Shown: positions 47,940 to 64,000, counted from the first letter of the stretch. The stretch: 64,000 nucleotides of DNA from Asterias amurensis (GCF_032118995.1 NC_092662.1:3968001-4032000), one strand, 5' to 3'. The notes: generated by a model from the letters alone, not told the origin. A program made the numbers and translations.

Positions 47940-48115
47940 TTCTGGAGAAAAGCAGAAGACTTTTCAAAAGCAAAGCTTTTCTCCAGAAGGTGATCAGAGC
48001 ATACTGAACGAAACGTCGAGTCGAAACCAACGGTTCTTTTCAGAATCTCCCCAACTCAATTAGAAATTATCATTACATGGTGTTATAATACTGCAAACCT
48101 TGAGGTTGGTGCATG
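47940..48115 (+). repeat. hammerhead-like dispersed repeat (copy 3)
   Basis: A perfect 12-bp hairpin (CTGGAGAAAAGC with GCTTTTCTCCAG) precedes GATCAG-AGCATA-CTGAAC-GAAACGTCGAG (47992-48020) and the second hairpin GGTTCT-TTTC-AGAATC (48032-48047), where one G-C pair became G-U. Confidence 0.6.
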
Positions 48116-48589
48116 GTGTGACCATGGAGGTAGAATTTCTATCTCCATGGTGTGACTAGTAACACAATGCAGCCTGATAAAGGAGCCAGAACTTTTACTA
48201 AAGTTTCAAACAGTAAGCTTAGCCCAACAGACACTGACCTACTACTTACAAGGGCTACAGTCAAAGCTCCAATTGTCATCAGGATAATGCCAGCATGGAG
48301 TGAGGCTCAATCATGGGATCAGCTCAGTTGAATTGGAACTGGATGGAAGTCTGGGAGCACTGAAGTGTGACGGCTGACTGGAAGCTGCAACCACATACAT
48401 TACTTAACAAACTTACAATAGATCGCATGATGCATGATTATGAATACATGGCATAAACTTGCAATACCCCCTAGCTACCCCAAGTCCTCTACATGTACAT
48501 GTGAATCAAGGCACTTCACATTCAGAGCATCATTATTATCAGTACTTACATAGAACACTCCTCAATCTTTCTAAACTGCCTTTGGAACA

Positions 48590-48700
48590 TACAACCTTGT
48601 TTGTTTAGTGCTAAGAGGGGAATCCAACACAATCTGTCTCAGCCCTCTAAAAGTCCCATTTGTACACCTGGGTTAAGAGTATCAATTAAGTTTAAAATCC
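48590..48700 (-). repeat. tRNA-derived SINE, 3' body
   Basis: Reverse complement carries GAGGGCTGAGACAGATTGTGT and TACCCAGGTGTACAAATGGG-like text (compare 34850-34915). No B-box in this copy. Confidence 0.5.
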
Positions 48701-48721
48701 TTTGTTAGAACACAAATTTCA

Positions 48722-48845
48722 TGACCAGGGGTGGATTTCACAAAGGTAGTCCTAACTTAGGACTAGTCCTAGGCAATGCTAAGAGATAGGACCAGTCCTA
48801 AGTTAGGATGAGTTACTGGTCCTAACTTCGGACTAATCAAACTCA
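48722..48845. repeat. GGGGTGGATTTC repeat with multiple short palindromes
   Basis: CCTAACTTAGGACTAGTCCTAGG and CCTAAGTTAGGA are repeated self-complementary blocks. Relative at 43285. Confidence 0.55.
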
Positions 48846-49050
48846 CTTTTTGATGATTCAGCCATCTAAACTTCAGTCCGATGCACTGGACCGCTTGTTC
48901 AATACACACCTTTTGTGAAAACATTACATTGTACCAATTAAATGTTCCAGTTTGCCATTTCTTTTACATGGTTTATGCCAGTATGTTTTTAAGTACAGAG
49001 TAAACTTACAACGAGCAGAAAAAATCATCCTTACAAAATGAAGTATTCAT

Positions 49051-49215
49051 CCCGGTTCATACTTCATGCGAATGCGAAGCGATTTTGACGTGAATTTGAA
49101 AGCAGCGATGTTCGCAAGTGGGTTGAGCAAAGTCGAACTGCTGCAAATAATTTGTTGCGAATTTGTGACGTCAACATTCCCATTGCATTCGCATTGGCAG
49201 GAAGTATGAACCGGG
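49051..49215. mobile_element. 165-bp MITE
   Basis: CCCGGTTCATACTTC at the left and GAAGTATGAACCGGG at the right are perfect 15-bp terminal inverted repeats; ATGCGAATGCGA and TTGCATTCGCATT extend the pairing. Non-coding. Confidence 0.8.
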
Positions 49216-49329
49216 CTTTATGTGGAGTGCTTTAGATGTGAAACATGAGCAGTGATTCAGAGTCAAGCTAGCAAAAAATAAAATTGGCTGACACTTTTAT
49301 TTTATTGGTGTCCATGTGAACCAAGCCTT

Positions 49330-49475
49330 GCACTTCACTCTTGAAGGAGCACTGCAAATTTCTCCTAGTAAGGGGTATGCTATGAGGAAATAGTGGAAAC
49401 TTGCAAAGGGCACCTCGGCAAAATCACAGGGCACCACTTAGCTGATGGGTTATTACGAGGCCTTGTGTAACCATC
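49330..49475. repeat. dispersed GGGCACC repeat, single-unit relative of the 15.7-kb minisatellite
   Basis: TATGAGGAAAT..., ACTTGCAAAGGGCACC, GGCAAAATCACAGGGCACCA and GGTTA-TACGAGGCCTTGT parallel the flanks and unit of 15676-16045, but with one or two units instead of fourteen. Confidence 0.6.
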
Positions 49476-50055
49476 ACAGTAGAGTTTGGGCATTTATTTT
49501 TTAATAATGTCATTTTCATGTTTTTTTACTGCTAGCATGTCATCAGGATACTGGAGTTTACTCAAACATTTTTTTTGCATAGTTGTATTTGCTTGTTTGT
49601 AAAGGACAAGCAAAAATTTTATGTGGATGCTTTGATTTTTGCTCTGTCTGTCTGTGTCTGACCATTTTGTTTTCATCTGTAGTTTTGACAAACTCCTGTA
49701 AGAGCACGTTTTCAAACACGTAGGATATAGCTTCCTTGACTTGGTCCTCTTCTTAAAGTTCTATCAACGGCTAAAATAAAATCAGTACACCAGGTTTCTT
49801 GAACAAGCTGCAGCGGCATGACATTTATTTGTGTATTGTCATTATGGTCGAAATTATTTAATTGAAGATTTCATGGAGAGCAGTGCATGATAGTACAAGA
49901 CGTGTAGGGGTTCCCTCACAGGTTGTTTCAGCATTTAATAACTCCTTCCAGATATGGCTTCATCATTCGTGGGAGGAAACGGCAAAGAAGAATCTTTGGA
50001 TCTTGAAGAAATACCCATAAAGTTTAAGACAGCTAGGAGTGGGCAGGCCCATATG
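49476..50055. other. intergenic, nothing recognised
   Basis: Upstream of the first Myb/SANT-like gene. No promoter motif or 5' exon could be assigned. Confidence 0.3.
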
Positions 50056-50059
50056 CTTT

Positions 50060-50190
50060 AAAAGGGCAAGGACACCAAGGCATTTTCTCCTCAGTAAAGG
50101 GCACCCTTTGAGAAAGTTGTAAATTTCTATCAGAGCATTTAAAGTGCACCAAGGCAATAATAAGGTGGCATGGAGGCAGTCGCCTTCATT
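50060..50190. repeat. dispersed GGCAAGGACACCAAGGCA repeat
   Basis: AAGGGCAAGGACACCAAGGC, AGTAAAGGGCACCCT, AAAGTGCACCAAGGCAA. Same family as 29680, 49330 and 51290. Confidence 0.5.
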
Positions 50191-50327
50191 GCCTGAGCAG
50201 GAACATTTGGTTTGAAAAACTGTTTCTTTGTTAGTTTGTTTGGTTGGTGTCGTTTTCACGATTGTTGTTCGTAAACAGTGAAAAAATGTCCCTATTCTTT
50301 TTCTTTTACCCCTCTTTCCAGCCAAAG

Positions 50328-51281
50328 ATGCCAAACCGGAGGGAAGTAAAGAAGAGGCGACGGTTCCCGACAGAAAAAGTGCAAGACAACCCTTTGGCAA
50401 AACACAGGAAGGAACATTTCAACCACATGGCCGCGTCTGCATTTATGGCAGCAGTTAAGGCCAACATTGACGATATTTCCGCCACCAAGAATACCTGCAA
50501 TGATCCGTTGATGAGGAAGAGCAAAGGCTGGGAAAATGTTCGGGCCGCGGTGAATTTATATTCCTCTTCCCCACGAACCGCCAAGGAGCTACAAAAGAAA
50601 TGGTGCGACCTGAAGTGTAGAGCCAAACGGAGAGTATTGTGGTTGAGGAAAAACAGCCATGTGGCCAACATCTCGGATGCACACAGACTGAACAAAACTG
50701 ACGAGCAAGTCTGTCAACTGCTCGCTAAGTTCGATAAAGATTACGACGTTGACTATGAGGAGTCATCAGATGAGGAGTCATCAGATGATGAGCCATTGAT
50801 GAATTTTTCCTCTGAAGATTTAGAGCAAGGCTCTGTGGAGAGAGATGACTTAAATGAATCCCATCCTCATCCAGTTAGAATAGCTCTTAACTTGAAGAAG
50901 GAGGCATCGGATCATGATGAACATGAAGACGGGGACTATGGGAGCTTCTCATCTTTGGACAATCAAGAGATGATGAGTGAAGCCAGGGGTGGTTCCCAGG
51001 TTGAAGTTGGGGATGGTTCCCAGATTGAAGCCAGGGGTGGTTCCCAGATTGAAGCCAGGGGTGAGCCTGGTAGTGAAGCTAGGGGAGAACCACGGAGTGG
51101 GGCAAAGGGAGGGCCTTGCATTGGAGCCGAGGGAGGGCCTCGGAACGGAGTGGGGGTCGAGCCCCGGAGTGAGTCTTACAGGAAACCCAGGGCTGGAAGG
51201 AGAGACGATCCAAGCTGGAAGGTATTAGAAGTACAAGTAGGCATCCAGAATACTAGAGACATTTTACAGAGTAATAATTAA
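50328..51281 (+). CDS. Myb/SANT-like DNA-binding protein, tandem copy 1
   Basis: 317 residues from MPNRREVKKR. A CTCTTTCCAG acceptor lies six bases before the ATG, so a 5' UTR intron is likely. The second copy lacks the upstream in-frame ATG at 50286, which supports this start. Residues about 20-110 form a Myb/SANT-like (zeste-type) domain: FMAAVKANIDD, WENVRAAVNLYSS, and the hallmark ELQKKWCDLKCRAKRR. An acidic tract (EESSDEESSDDEPL) follows, then eight copies of an 8-residue repeat at 218-281 (EARGGSQI, EARGEPRS and kin, encoded at 50979-51170), and a basic end. Such domains occur in host regulators and in Harbinger-type transposon accessory proteins; which applies here is open. No transposase is visible. 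The inferred role is sequence-specific DNA binding in the nucleus. Confidence 0.8.
   Translation: MPNRREVKKRRRFPTEKVQDNPLAKHRKEHFNHMAASAFMAAVKANIDDISATKNTCNDPLMRKSKGWENVRAAVNLYSSSPRTAKELQKKWCDLKCRAKRRVLWLRKNSHVANISDAHRLNKTDEQVCQLLAKFDKDYDVDYEESSDEESSDDEPLMNFSSEDLEQGSVERDDLNESHPHPVRIALNLKKEASDHDEHEDGDYGSFSSLDNQEMMSEARGGSQVEVGDGSQIEARGGSQIEARGEPGSEARGEPRSGAKGGPCIGAEGGPRNGVGVEPRSESYRKPRAGRRDDPSWKVLEVQVGIQNTRDILQSNN
50979..51170 (+). repeat. 24-bp in-frame tandem repeat, eight units
   Basis: Units such as GAAGCCAGGGGTGGTTCCCA code for eight residues each. The paralogue at 52431-52574 has six. Confidence 0.9.
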
Positions 51282-51289
51282 TGCAGGCC

Positions 51290-51445
51290 TGATACTTCGT
51301 GAGGGCAACAAAGGAGATTGCCTCCATGCCCCCTTGGTGCCCTTGAAATGCCCCAGTAGAAATGTGCAATCTCTGCATACCATTTACCAAGGAGAAAATG
51401 CAAGGTGGCCTTGACCTTTCAAACCATTCAGGCCTGTAAATGTGC
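51290..51445. repeat. dispersed GGCACC-family repeat
   Basis: GCAGGCCTGATACTTCGTGA, TTGCCTCCATGCCCCCTTGG, TGCCCTTGAAATGCCCCAGT. Similar to 29680-29880. Confidence 0.5.
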
Positions 51446-51794
51446 AAAATTACGTCTCCAAATTTGAGTGTTATTGGGAAACAACTGCCTAGAGCTACTA
51501 CTGTACAGTTTTAACAACTGAATTGTGTGAAGTGTCAAGTTCATACAAGTTTGGGAAAGGTGCTTTTGTTAGGTGACAAGGCAGGCTGAGAAGAAGAAGG
51601 AAGTATGAAGAAAGAAGGAAAAAAAGATCAAAAATAAGGTGTTTCGGGCTGTTGGCCCACTCCTAATCAAATATTCCAGTTTATATTCCAAAATTCGTTA
51701 GTTTGTTTAGTTGGTGTCGTTGTCACGATTGTTGTTCGTAAACAGTGAAAAAAAGTCCCTATTCTTTTTCTTTTACCCCTCTTTCCAGCCAAAT

Positions 51795-52661
51795 ATGCCA
51801 AACCGGAGGGAAGTAAAGAAAAGGCGACGGTTCCCGACAGCAAAAGTGCAAGACAATCCTTTGGCAAAACAAAGGAAGGAACATTTCAACCACATGGCCG
51901 CGTCTGCATTTATGGCAGCAGTTAAGGCCAACATTGACGATATTTCCGCCACCATGAATACCTGCAGTAATCCATTGATGAGGAAGAGCACAGCATGGGA
52001 AAATGTTCGGGCAACAGTGAATTTATATTCCTCTTCCCCACGAACCGCCAAGGAGCTACAAAAGAAATGGTGCGACCTGAAGAGTAGAGCCAAACGGAAA
52101 GTATTGTGGATAAGGAAAAACAACCATGTGGCCAACATCTCGGATGGATACAGACTGACCAAAACTGACGAGCAAGTCTGTCAACTGCTCGCTAAGTTCG
52201 ATAAAGATTATGACGTGGATCATGAGGAGTCATCAGATGATGAGCCATTGATGAATTTTTCTTCTGAAGATTTAGAGCAAGGCTCTTCGGAGAGAGATGA
52301 CTTAAATAAATCCCATCCTCATCCAGTTAGAATAGCTCTTAACTTGAAGAAGGAGGCACCGGATCATGATGAATATGAAGACGTGGACTATGGGAGGTTC
52401 TCATCTTGGGACAATCAAGAGATGATGAGTGAAGCCAGGGGTGGTTTCCAGGATGAAGCAAGGGGTGAGCCCGGGAGTGGAGCTATGGGAGAACCACGGA
52501 GTGGGGCCAAGGATAGGCCTCGGATTGGAGCCAAGGGAGGGCCTCGGAACGGAGCGGGGGTCGAGCCCCGGAGTGAGTCTTATAGGAAACCCAGGGCTGG
52601 AAGGAGAGACGATTCAAGCTGGAAGGTATTAAAAGTACAAGTAGGCATCCAGAATACTTGA
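51795..52661 (+). CDS. Myb/SANT-like DNA-binding protein, tandem copy 2
   Basis: 288 residues from MPNRREVKKR, about 1467 bp downstream of copy 1 and of the same strand. Upstream sequence including the CTCTTTCCAG acceptor is duplicated too (from about 51698). Domain order is as in copy 1: WENVRATVNLYSS and ELQKKWCDLKSRAKRK, a shorter acidic tract (EESSDDEPL), six 8-residue repeats (213-260) and the YRKPRAGRRDD end. All three length differences from copy 1 are whole codons: 5 residues in the acidic tract, 16 in the repeats and 8 at the C-terminus, where IQNT is followed at once by a stop. Both copies therefore look protein-coding. The stop lies 362 bp before the ALAD start codon. Confidence 0.8.
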   Translation: MPNRREVKKRRRFPTAKVQDNPLAKQRKEHFNHMAASAFMAAVKANIDDISATMNTCSNPLMRKSTAWENVRATVNLYSSSPRTAKELQKKWCDLKSRAKRKVLWIRKNNHVANISDGYRLTKTDEQVCQLLAKFDKDYDVDHEESSDDEPLMNFSSEDLEQGSSERDDLNKSHPHPVRIALNLKKEAPDHDEYEDVDYGRFSSWDNQEMMSEARGGFQDEARGEPGSGAMGEPRSGAKDRPRIGAKGGPRNGAGVEPRSESYRKPRAGRRDDSSWKVLKVQVGIQNT

Positions 52662-53016
52662 CATAACTTACACAGTAATAATAAATGCAGGCCTGATACT
52701 CCACGACGGCAACGACTGAATGGGCATAATTGTATAGTGTTTGCCTTGTACTGTCGTGTGTTTGTCACTGTCAGTGTGTCTGTGGGTAGGTGCATTCAAA
52801 CCATGGACTATAGGGTGCCTGGTTGGGTGAAGGTGTTTGGGTGAAGGTTGTACTAAACCAATGCAAAAAGTCAAAAAACAACATTGGCGTGGGGCCTGCA
52901 GTTCAGTGTAAAATTTGGTGCCTAATGTCCGTTTTTCAAAAAAATATGTACAAGATTAATATAATGTTGTTAGAGGTGTTTAAGTTAATACACTTTTGTT
53001 TTTTGTTTTTTTCTAG
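52662..53016. other. gap between the Myb/SANT copy 2 and ALAD exon
   Basis: Starts with the duplicated 3' flank (GCAGGCCTGATACTCC). Ends in the pyrimidine tract and TTCTAG acceptor of the first ALAD coding exon. No 5' UTR exon for ALAD could be placed. Confidence 0.35.
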
Positions 53017-53022
53017 AAGAAT

Positions 53023-59108
<6,086 letters not shown>

Positions 59109-59393
59109 GAAAACAACTTGTTTTTTGATGAGAACGTTCAACGCCCACCCGTAATCTTCAGCCAAGTTTGTCAATCTTAAGGGAAATTATGTACTTAGTA
59201 AAGAATAGCGCTTACACTTTTATTTTAATATGTAGATGTTTACTGTATGAAAAAGATGATTACATTGCACGCATTTTTCAGCTGTTTTAAATTTTAAGAC
59301 AAGACAGACAAAGAGCAGAAATGTATTGTGTACATGAAGTGTGCCATTCATTGTAGAGTCGGCCATTTTATCGGGCAGTGAACAACACTGTAG

Positions 59394-59577
59394 TTAGGGC
59401 CCAGTTTTATAAAGCCTGTAAGCATCAAATTTGCTAAGCACAGACAAATCTTACTTAACAGACATTGGTTACCAGCCAAAACTCCATAAAGTTAACATTG
59501 TTGCATCTGGTGCCCAACACATTTCTTGCTAAGCAGCATTTTCTGCTTAGCAGCTTTATGATATTGGGCCCTAATAT
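59394..59577. mobile_element. GGGCCCA...TGGGCCC element, family H
   Basis: Bounded by GGGCCCAGTTTTATAAAGC and GCTTTATGATATTGGGCCC, so it has inverted ends. Internal TGCTAAGCA blocks. Just beyond the ALAD 3' end. Confidence 0.75.
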
Positions 59578-59707
59578 GATAAGCGCATTTAAAGAGCAAT
59601 CATACAGACTTGGTCACAGCATATTAATGGCACACTCCATGATGTAAAAAACTCATGCAAAATACAAATTGCAACTGTAGAATTTTGGATAAATACAAAT
59701 TTCAAAT

Positions 59708-59955
59708 TGGGGCCAATTTCATAGAGCTGCTTATGCAAAAAAATTGCTTAAGCACGAAAATAGCCTGCCTATTTTACATATGTTACTGCCAAAACTTTCA
59801 TGCCATTTGCATTGCTTGTGACTGGTAATTAGCTGTTGTTTACTTAGCATAACAATTGAGCGGAGTCTTGGCTGGTAATCTGATTTTACTAAGCATGAAT
59901 TTTTTGGCGTAAGCAAAATTTTGTGCTTAAGCAGCTCTATGAAATTGGGCCCAGC
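59708..59955. mobile_element. GGGCCCA...TGGGCCC element, family H
   Basis: GGGGCCAATTTCATAGAGCT...GCTTAAGCA and TGCTTAAGCAGCTCTATGAAATTGGGCCC are inverted ends of about 28 bp. About 248 bp, non-coding. Confidence 0.85.
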
Positions 59956-60760
59956 TTGTTGCATTTTGAGCTTATTTCTGCTTTCGCTTATATAGAATGA
60001 TTAAGATTATTATATTAAGCAACTGTACACAGATAAATATAAGAACTTGGACTGTCGGAGACCAACAAAGGGAAGTATCTTTCATGATGATCTTTTCCAA
60101 ATAACATCTTATTTACATCATACTGAAAACGAAAGCTGCAACAATGTAAAATAAATAATCATTTGAACGAATAGGATGAACACTTTTGGCAAAGAATTAA
60201 AAAAAGAACATGGAATGACCAAAAATACAATAACAACCACAGAGACGTTTTTTATATATTTAATTTGTTCTACGCAAGTATAGATGTTTTGAGATGTAAT
60301 TGAAAATGGAAACAATCCACTAGCTTGTGAATAGCACCAGATGCTAGACTGAGCAAGTCTTAGATCGCGGTTATTCTTCTCAGCCATGAAAAATGCCCCC
60401 ACATTGGCTATCACGCGCCCTCCTATTACGCAATCTTATATGATTGAAGGTTGATCACAAGAGGGCGCTGTTTGTAGCGGCTATCAGGATGACTAAAAGC
60501 TACGATCAAAGACTTGGAACCAAGTCTAACCAGATGCTGGCCTTGAGCCCCAGGCAGGATCTTGCTAGATGAACCTTTGACCTCAGGCACACGCTAAACT
60601 CATCATTACGCACAATGCATGATGAACACATTCCATTCTGCTAATCTCAGATCCTTAAAGCTTCAATTGTTATCATTGGTGCGATGTGCTGGCTTGATGG
60701 GCAAGGGGCAGAGCATACACTTTTATTAATTTCTGCGCGCACCTTAGTCTGGGCTTACTA
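59956..60760. other. intergenic, nothing recognised
   Basis: A pair of opposed GCGCCCTC/GAGGGCGC blocks near 60414 and 60463 forms a small inverted repeat (CACGCGCCCTCCTATTACGC, ACAAGAGGGCGCTG). No gene. Confidence 0.35.
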
Positions 60761-60762
60761 GA

Positions 60763-61112
60763 TTAATTCATTTTCCTTTAGGGGAATACCCAGTGATGTA
60801 ACCGTTTGAGCAAGATTTTAAGTGAGGGGAAGACTTGGCTTTTTATAACGCACAGGCAGAGTGCGTGACCCTTGGCATGGCATCCTGGATTTATCCGTTT
60901 TCCTTTAAAGGAATACGCAGTGATGTTACGGTTTAAGCAAGATTTCAGGTGAGGGGACACTTGGCTTTTTAAAGAGCATGTGCACAGGCAGAGCGCGTTA
61001 ACCTTTGGCATAGCATCCTTGATTAATTCAATTTCCTTTAAGGGAATACGCGGTGATGTTACGGCTTTAGCAGTGTTTCAGGTGAAGGGATTACTTGGTT
61101 TTTTTTTATTGT
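60763..61112. repeat. 127-133-bp tandem repeat, about 2.6 units
   Basis: CCTTTA-GGGAATAC starts at 60775, 60902 and 61035. Each has GTGATGT-AC-GTTTAAGCAA, AGGTGAGGGGA, ACTTGGCTTTTT and GCACAGGCAGAGCGCGT. Confidence 0.85.
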
Positions 61113-61378
61113 TTTTTTTTAGATATTTTTAAGTTTGCACACAACTCGACAATCAAAGAATTTAATGAAAGCCCATTCTAGGAAAGCACCACAAGGAATT
61201 AAGAGAAAGAAAAGCTCTTTGATATTTTGTACAAGTAATTCAAGACGTAAAAATTGAAGTTTAAATTATGCGTTACAATTCTTGGCTTTTCATACTTAAA
61301 ACTTCACCTCATAACACCACAGTGTAATAGTGGTTTGTACTTAACATATGTCTAGCACACTCCTATAAATACCACGCA

Positions 61379-61640
61379 GGGCCCAATTTCATAAAGCCTT
61401 TAAGCACAAAAACTTGCTAAGCACAGACAAATATTGCTTAGCATAAACTAGCTCTTCCTTTGCATATTATTGCTGAGGAACTGACATCCTACTGAGCTTC
61501 GGTTAATCTGCTTTTGCTAAGCAAGGTTTGCCTGTGCTAAGTAAGGTTTGCATGTGCTAAGCAAGGTTTGCCTGTGCTAAGCAAGGTTTGCCTGTGCTTA
61601 GCAGGTTTTGTACTTTTTGGCTTTTGAAATTGGGCCTAGG
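61379..61640. mobile_element. family H element containing a 20-bp tandem array
   Basis: GGGCCCAATTTCATAAAGCC ... TTTTGAAATTGGGCC. Inside, about 4.5 copies of TGCTAAGCAAGGTTTGCCTG at 61515-61600. A further diverged piece with CTAAGCA blocks continues to about 62015. Confidence 0.8.
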
Positions 61641-62019
61641 GGAATAGGAGGGAATGAACAATATTGCTAACAAAAGCTGCACAACTCTCGTCTGAATGCT
61701 TCCTTGGTACAACGTTAGTTGAAGCAAGCAATTCACAAAAGACAGCACAACCAAGAGTTTTGCAAAGCCATCGCTTAGCAGAAGAAGGTTACCAACCAAA
61801 ACACCATGTAGTGTATACTGCTTGTGAATGGTACCCTTATGTTTCGCTAAGCAGACAAATTGATAGCTCTGCTTAAGCATAGCTTAATACTTTGCTGCTA
61901 GGCACAAATGAACAGAATACCAGTCACATATTGAACATGTGATTGGTGGTTTAGCTGACCTTTTCTGGTAAGCACAGTGTTTCACGCTAAGCTTTGTTTT
62001 GTGCCCAGGCTGATAGAAA

Positions 62020-62690
62020 AAGGGTAAACTTATTATTCTTGTATACTACAGCCATATTGTATCATCAAAAGGCATGGACATTGGGAGTGGATTTGAATTT
62101 TGATAAATTAATGTAACCAGTTTTTGTAATTGGAAATGGTGAAAACATTGGTTTCAAAAAATGTGATCCAGCTGACAAAAATAGGAGTCTGTATATATAT
62201 AACAAAATTAATGAAAGTTATCAACTTTTTTGGCTTGTATTTGGACATATTTCCTCCTGCCGAGCAGCTGATGTTGTAATGTTGACAAATTCAAAATGTT
62301 ATAAGAGTTTTTTTAAGAAGAATTTTGTTCTTGTTGGCTATGAAATTGAATGTGTAGTAACAATGAAAACAGTGAATTCATAAAAAATGTTAGCTGCAAT
62401 CTGTGATTGTCAAACTTAACCCATTTACGATGCAAAGGAAATAAACCTTTTTTTTTAAAGTTTACATTGATGTGGCTTGAACTTTCTTTGAAATGTTTTG
62501 TCCTGCTTCCCTGTTCCAAGAACTCCTAGGTCAAAATCCTGCTTTTAGTACGACAAAAATTCTTCTTATAAGTAACTTTACAGGATTGATCAATTTTGTT
62601 TCCTTATTGTGAGTCAGATTCAATTGATGTCGTGTATGATTACTTCATAAGTTATAAATGAACACTCAGTTTGAAAACCTCGGACTTGGC
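62020..62690. other. intergenic, nothing recognised
   Basis: AT-rich, ending at the minisatellite boundary. Confidence 0.3.
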
Positions 62691-62691
62691 C

Positions 62692-63655
62692 CAGAGCCTC
62701 AGCCAGAGCCCAAGGCAGAAGCCAAGCCAGAGCCTTAAGAGTCTCAGGCAGTGCCCAAGAATCATCGGACATGGTCCAGAGCCTCAGCCAGAGCCCAAGG
62801 CCAACACAGAGCCCAAGGCAGAGCCTAAACCAGAAGCCAAGCCAGAGCCTAAAGAGTCTCAGGCAGTGCCCAAGAATCCTCGGACTTGGTTCAGAGCCCA
62901 AGCCCAAAACAGAGCCCAAGGCAGAGCCTAAAGAGTCTCAGGCAGTGCCCAAGAATCCTCGGACTTGGTTCAGAGCCTCAGCCAGAGCCCAAGCCCAAAA
63001 CAGAGCCCAAGGCAGAGCCTAAACCAGAAGCCAAGCCAGAGCCTAAAGAGCCTCAGGCAGTGCCCAAGAATCCTCGGACTTGGTTCAGAGCCTCAGCCAG
63101 AGCCCAAGCCCAAAACAGAGCCCAAGGCAGAGCCTAAACCAGAAGCCAAGCCAGAGCCTAAAGAGTCTCAGGCAGTGCCCAAGAATCCTCGGACTTGGTT
63201 CAGAGCCCAAGCCCAAAACAGAGCCCAAGGCAGAGCCTAAAGAGTCTCAGGCAGTGCCCAAGAATCCTCGGACTTGGTTCAGAGCCTCAGCCAGAGCCCA
63301 AGCCCAAAACAGAGCCCAAGGCAGAGCCTAAACCAGAAGCCAAGCCAGAGCCTAAAGAGCCTCAGGCAGTGCCCAAGAATCCTTGGACTTGGTCCAGAGC
63401 CCAAGCCCAAAACAGAGCCCAAGGCAGAGCCTAAAGAGTCTCAGGCAGTGCCCAAGAATCCTTGGACTTGGTCCAGAGCCCAAGCCCAAAACAGAGCCCA
63501 AGGCAGAGCCTAAACCAGAAGCCAAGCCAGAGCCTAAAGAGCCTCAGGCAGTGCCCAAGAATCCTTGGACTTGGTCCAGAGCCTTAGTCAGAGCCCAAGG
63601 CCAACACAGAGCCCAAGGCAGAGCCTCGGGCAGTACCCAAGATGAACCTAAGCCA
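62692..63655. repeat. minisatellite with 115-, 79- and 103-bp units
   Basis: GTGCCCAAGAATC recurs at 62751, 62866, 62945, 63060, 63175, 63254, 63369, 63448 and 63551; spacings are 115, 79, 115, 115, 79, 115, 79, 103. The short unit lacks a 36-bp AAACCAGAAGCCAAGCCAGA-type segment. One frame of each unit reads like a Pro-Glu-Lys repeat (EPKAEPKPEAKPEPKE), but every unit length is 1 modulo 3, so the frame shifts each time and each frame meets a TAA within about three units. Not called a gene. Confidence 0.9.
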
Positions 63656-63659
63656 GAGC

Positions 63660-64000
63660 CTAAGTTTAAAAAACGGCCAATATTCAAACTTACTTGCACC
63701 GGCTTAATGACTAAAGTATAATTATTCCATCCATATGTCATTCTCCAAACTCTCCCAACACACCTAAATAATTATATAAGATTTACAAATATTCATATTT
63801 CTTTACAATGTTCACCTCTTTTTATATCCTGTCTGAGGCCAACAGGTTCCAGTAATTTAATAATGGTTTTAAAAAAACATGCAGAATCATTCTCAACCAT
63901 CCCTATCTTTAAGAATCAATCAATGTATTTACAATCAAACATTGGACGTTATCATACATTAAAATACAGACATTCAGTCTTTCGGACTATTCGTGTAAAA
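63660..64000. other. window end, nothing recognised
   Basis: AT-rich sequence without repeats or conserved frames. Confidence 0.3.

Noticed and set aside
50244-50327. Upstream extension of Myb/SANT copy 1 (FFFFYPSFQPK)
   Set aside because: It translates a polypyrimidine tract and splice acceptor. The second copy lacks the upstream in-frame ATG.
62671-63721. PEPK-rich open frames over the right-end minisatellite
   Set aside because: Each covers at most about three units and ends at the recurring TAA. The unit length shifts the frame each time.

Overview
This is an AT-rich animal nuclear genome window in which short, split genes sit among many small interspersed repeats. Introns have GT-AG ends. 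The gene set (neuronal calcium sensor, zinc-type porphobilinogen synthase, TMEM249-like protein, rhodopsin-family receptor) is metazoan. The repeats, especially the GGGCCCAATTTCAT...TAAGCA family and the TTAA-ended GGCAGTGGACACTATTGG family, look like those of echinoderms, most likely a sea star. The species call is inference from repeat style and was not tested by any search.

Layout. At the left edge (2-832, plus) is the 3' part of a class A GPCR. At 4471-5439 (minus) is a two-exon TMEM249-like gene, possibly with upstream 5' exons near 6205-6259 and 8479-8563. From 13236 to 46391 (minus) runs a 33-kb NCS-1/frequenin gene. Its eight coding exons join without a phase error into a 188-residue protein with one degenerate and three canonical EF-hands. 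At 50328-52661 (plus) are two tandem, recently duplicated intronless-CDS genes for Myb/SANT-like proteins. At 53023-59108 (plus) is a complete nine-exon ALAD gene (332 residues). The right end (62.7-63.7 kb) is a minisatellite that looks protein-like but cycles through all three frames.

The space between exons is mostly repeats: about nine copies of one TTAA-flanked, roughly 380-bp element with terminal inverted repeats, related families, long fold-back palindromes, LINE 3' ends, tRNA-derived SINEs, and many local tandem arrays (20, 21, 24, 47, 60, 87, 90, 96, 79/115, 127, 193 and 216-248 bp).

Points most worth a second look: four dispersed copies of a short repeat with two conserved hairpins, a GAAAC core and compensatory base changes (hammerhead-ribozyme-like); a tandem array of tRNA B-box-like monomers in an NCS-1 intron; two abutting fold-backs at 47.2-47.5 kb; the two Myb/SANT genes, whose length differences are all whole codons; and the phase-shifting minisatellite. 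The genes show no operon-like link to one another. No retrovirus-like or Polinton-like element was recognised.
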